Of a DNA stretch of 5,529 nucleotides, positions 5,346-5,529 are shown in pieces. The stretch comes from Oscillospiraceae bacterium (GTDB lineage Bacteria; Bacillota; Clostridia; Oscillospirales; Ruminococcaceae). Every line of letters starts with the position of its first letter. The stretch's first letter is position 1. The translations under genes and the position numbers were made by a program. Where the stretch lies: contig JAFTNX010000102.1 in assembly GCA_017451665.1 (NCBI GenBank), positions 1-5,529 of the forward strand, given 5' to 3'. A model generated the notes under the pieces. That model was not told the DNA's origin and searched no databases. It saw nothing but the letters and a program-made list of their open reading frames with translations.

Positions 5346-5529
5346 ATGTCTGGTACAGGTATTCTTGAAAAAGAAGACAATTTAATAGAAGATACCCCTG
5401 TCAAAGAGTCGTCTTGTCCTCCCCTTGATTTTCAGTACATAAAAAAGCCTGTATATGATTTTGTAAAAAGAGTCGGGGATATTTTTTGTTCTTTGATTGC
5501 AATTCTTATTTTGTTTTTACCGCTTCTGA
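5346..5529 (+). CDS. Probable sugar-phosphate transferase, N-terminal part
   Basis: Partial gene: 61 codons are seen and the frame is open at the window edge. The start ATG follows AGAGGA (5332-5337) at eight bases and a strong promoter. Residues 1-30 are polar and acidic. Residues 35-61 contain PVYDFVKRVGDIFCSLIA and then LILFLPLL, which fits the KRxxDxxxSxxxLxxxxPxxL entry of bacterial sugar transferases (PF02397 type). These membrane enzymes pass a sugar-1-phosphate to undecaprenyl phosphate, the first step of exopolysaccharide, capsule or glycan building. The catalytic domain lies outside the window, so the substrate and the final assignment are open. It would head a rightward surface-polysaccharide operon, which is inference. 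Confidence 0.72.
   Translation, partial: MSGTGILEKEDNLIEDTPVKESSCPPLDFQYIKKPVYDFVKRVGDIFCSLIAILILFLPLL

Overview
The window looks like chromosomal DNA from a low-GC Gram-positive anaerobe of class Clostridia, probably a Ruminococcus or Oscillospiraceae relative. This is inferred from AT-rich coding sequence, AAGGAG-type ribosome binding sites, sigma-A promoters, a T-box riboswitch, a clostridial-looking threonyl-tRNA synthetase and a DUF4358-like lipoprotein. No mobile element, tRNA, rRNA or CRISPR array was seen.

Most of the window is read on the minus strand, so transcription runs from high to low coordinates. At the right, a 273-bp AT-rich intergenic region (5073-5345) separates two divergent units. 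To the right (plus strand) starts a truncated gene whose first 61 residues resemble the N-terminus of a polyisoprenyl-phosphate sugar-phosphate transferase. To the left (minus strand) is a two-gene unit made of a membrane-anchored, very acidic transglutaminase-like protein and, 10 bp later, a DUF4358-like lipoprotein. Each side has a good sigma-A promoter, and between them lie three similar ten-base elements spaced 31-33 bp apart plus a palindrome next to the rightward promoter.

Behind the lipoprotein comes a new promoter (-35 at 3248-3253, -10 at 3225-3230) and a T-box leader (about 3218-2972) with a clear T-box sequence, an antiterminator and a mutually exclusive intrinsic terminator. The first gene after the terminator is a GNAT N-acetyltransferase. 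It overlaps a small three-helix membrane protein (GTG start inside the GTGA junction), and 49 bp further comes thrS. The simplest reading is a T-box-controlled operon GNAT - membrane protein - thrS, in which uncharged tRNA turns on the synthetase together with two proteins of unknown role. The specifier codon could not be fixed by eye: ATC, ACC and GGT are all possible.

The left edge (1-122), downstream of thrS, is non-coding and holds three inverted repeats without a convincing U-tract. The most unusual points are the T-box leading an acetyltransferase/membrane-protein pair rather than thrS directly, the divergent active-site motifs of the ThrRS, the acidic transglutaminase/lipoprotein pair, and the phased repeats in the divergent promoter region.
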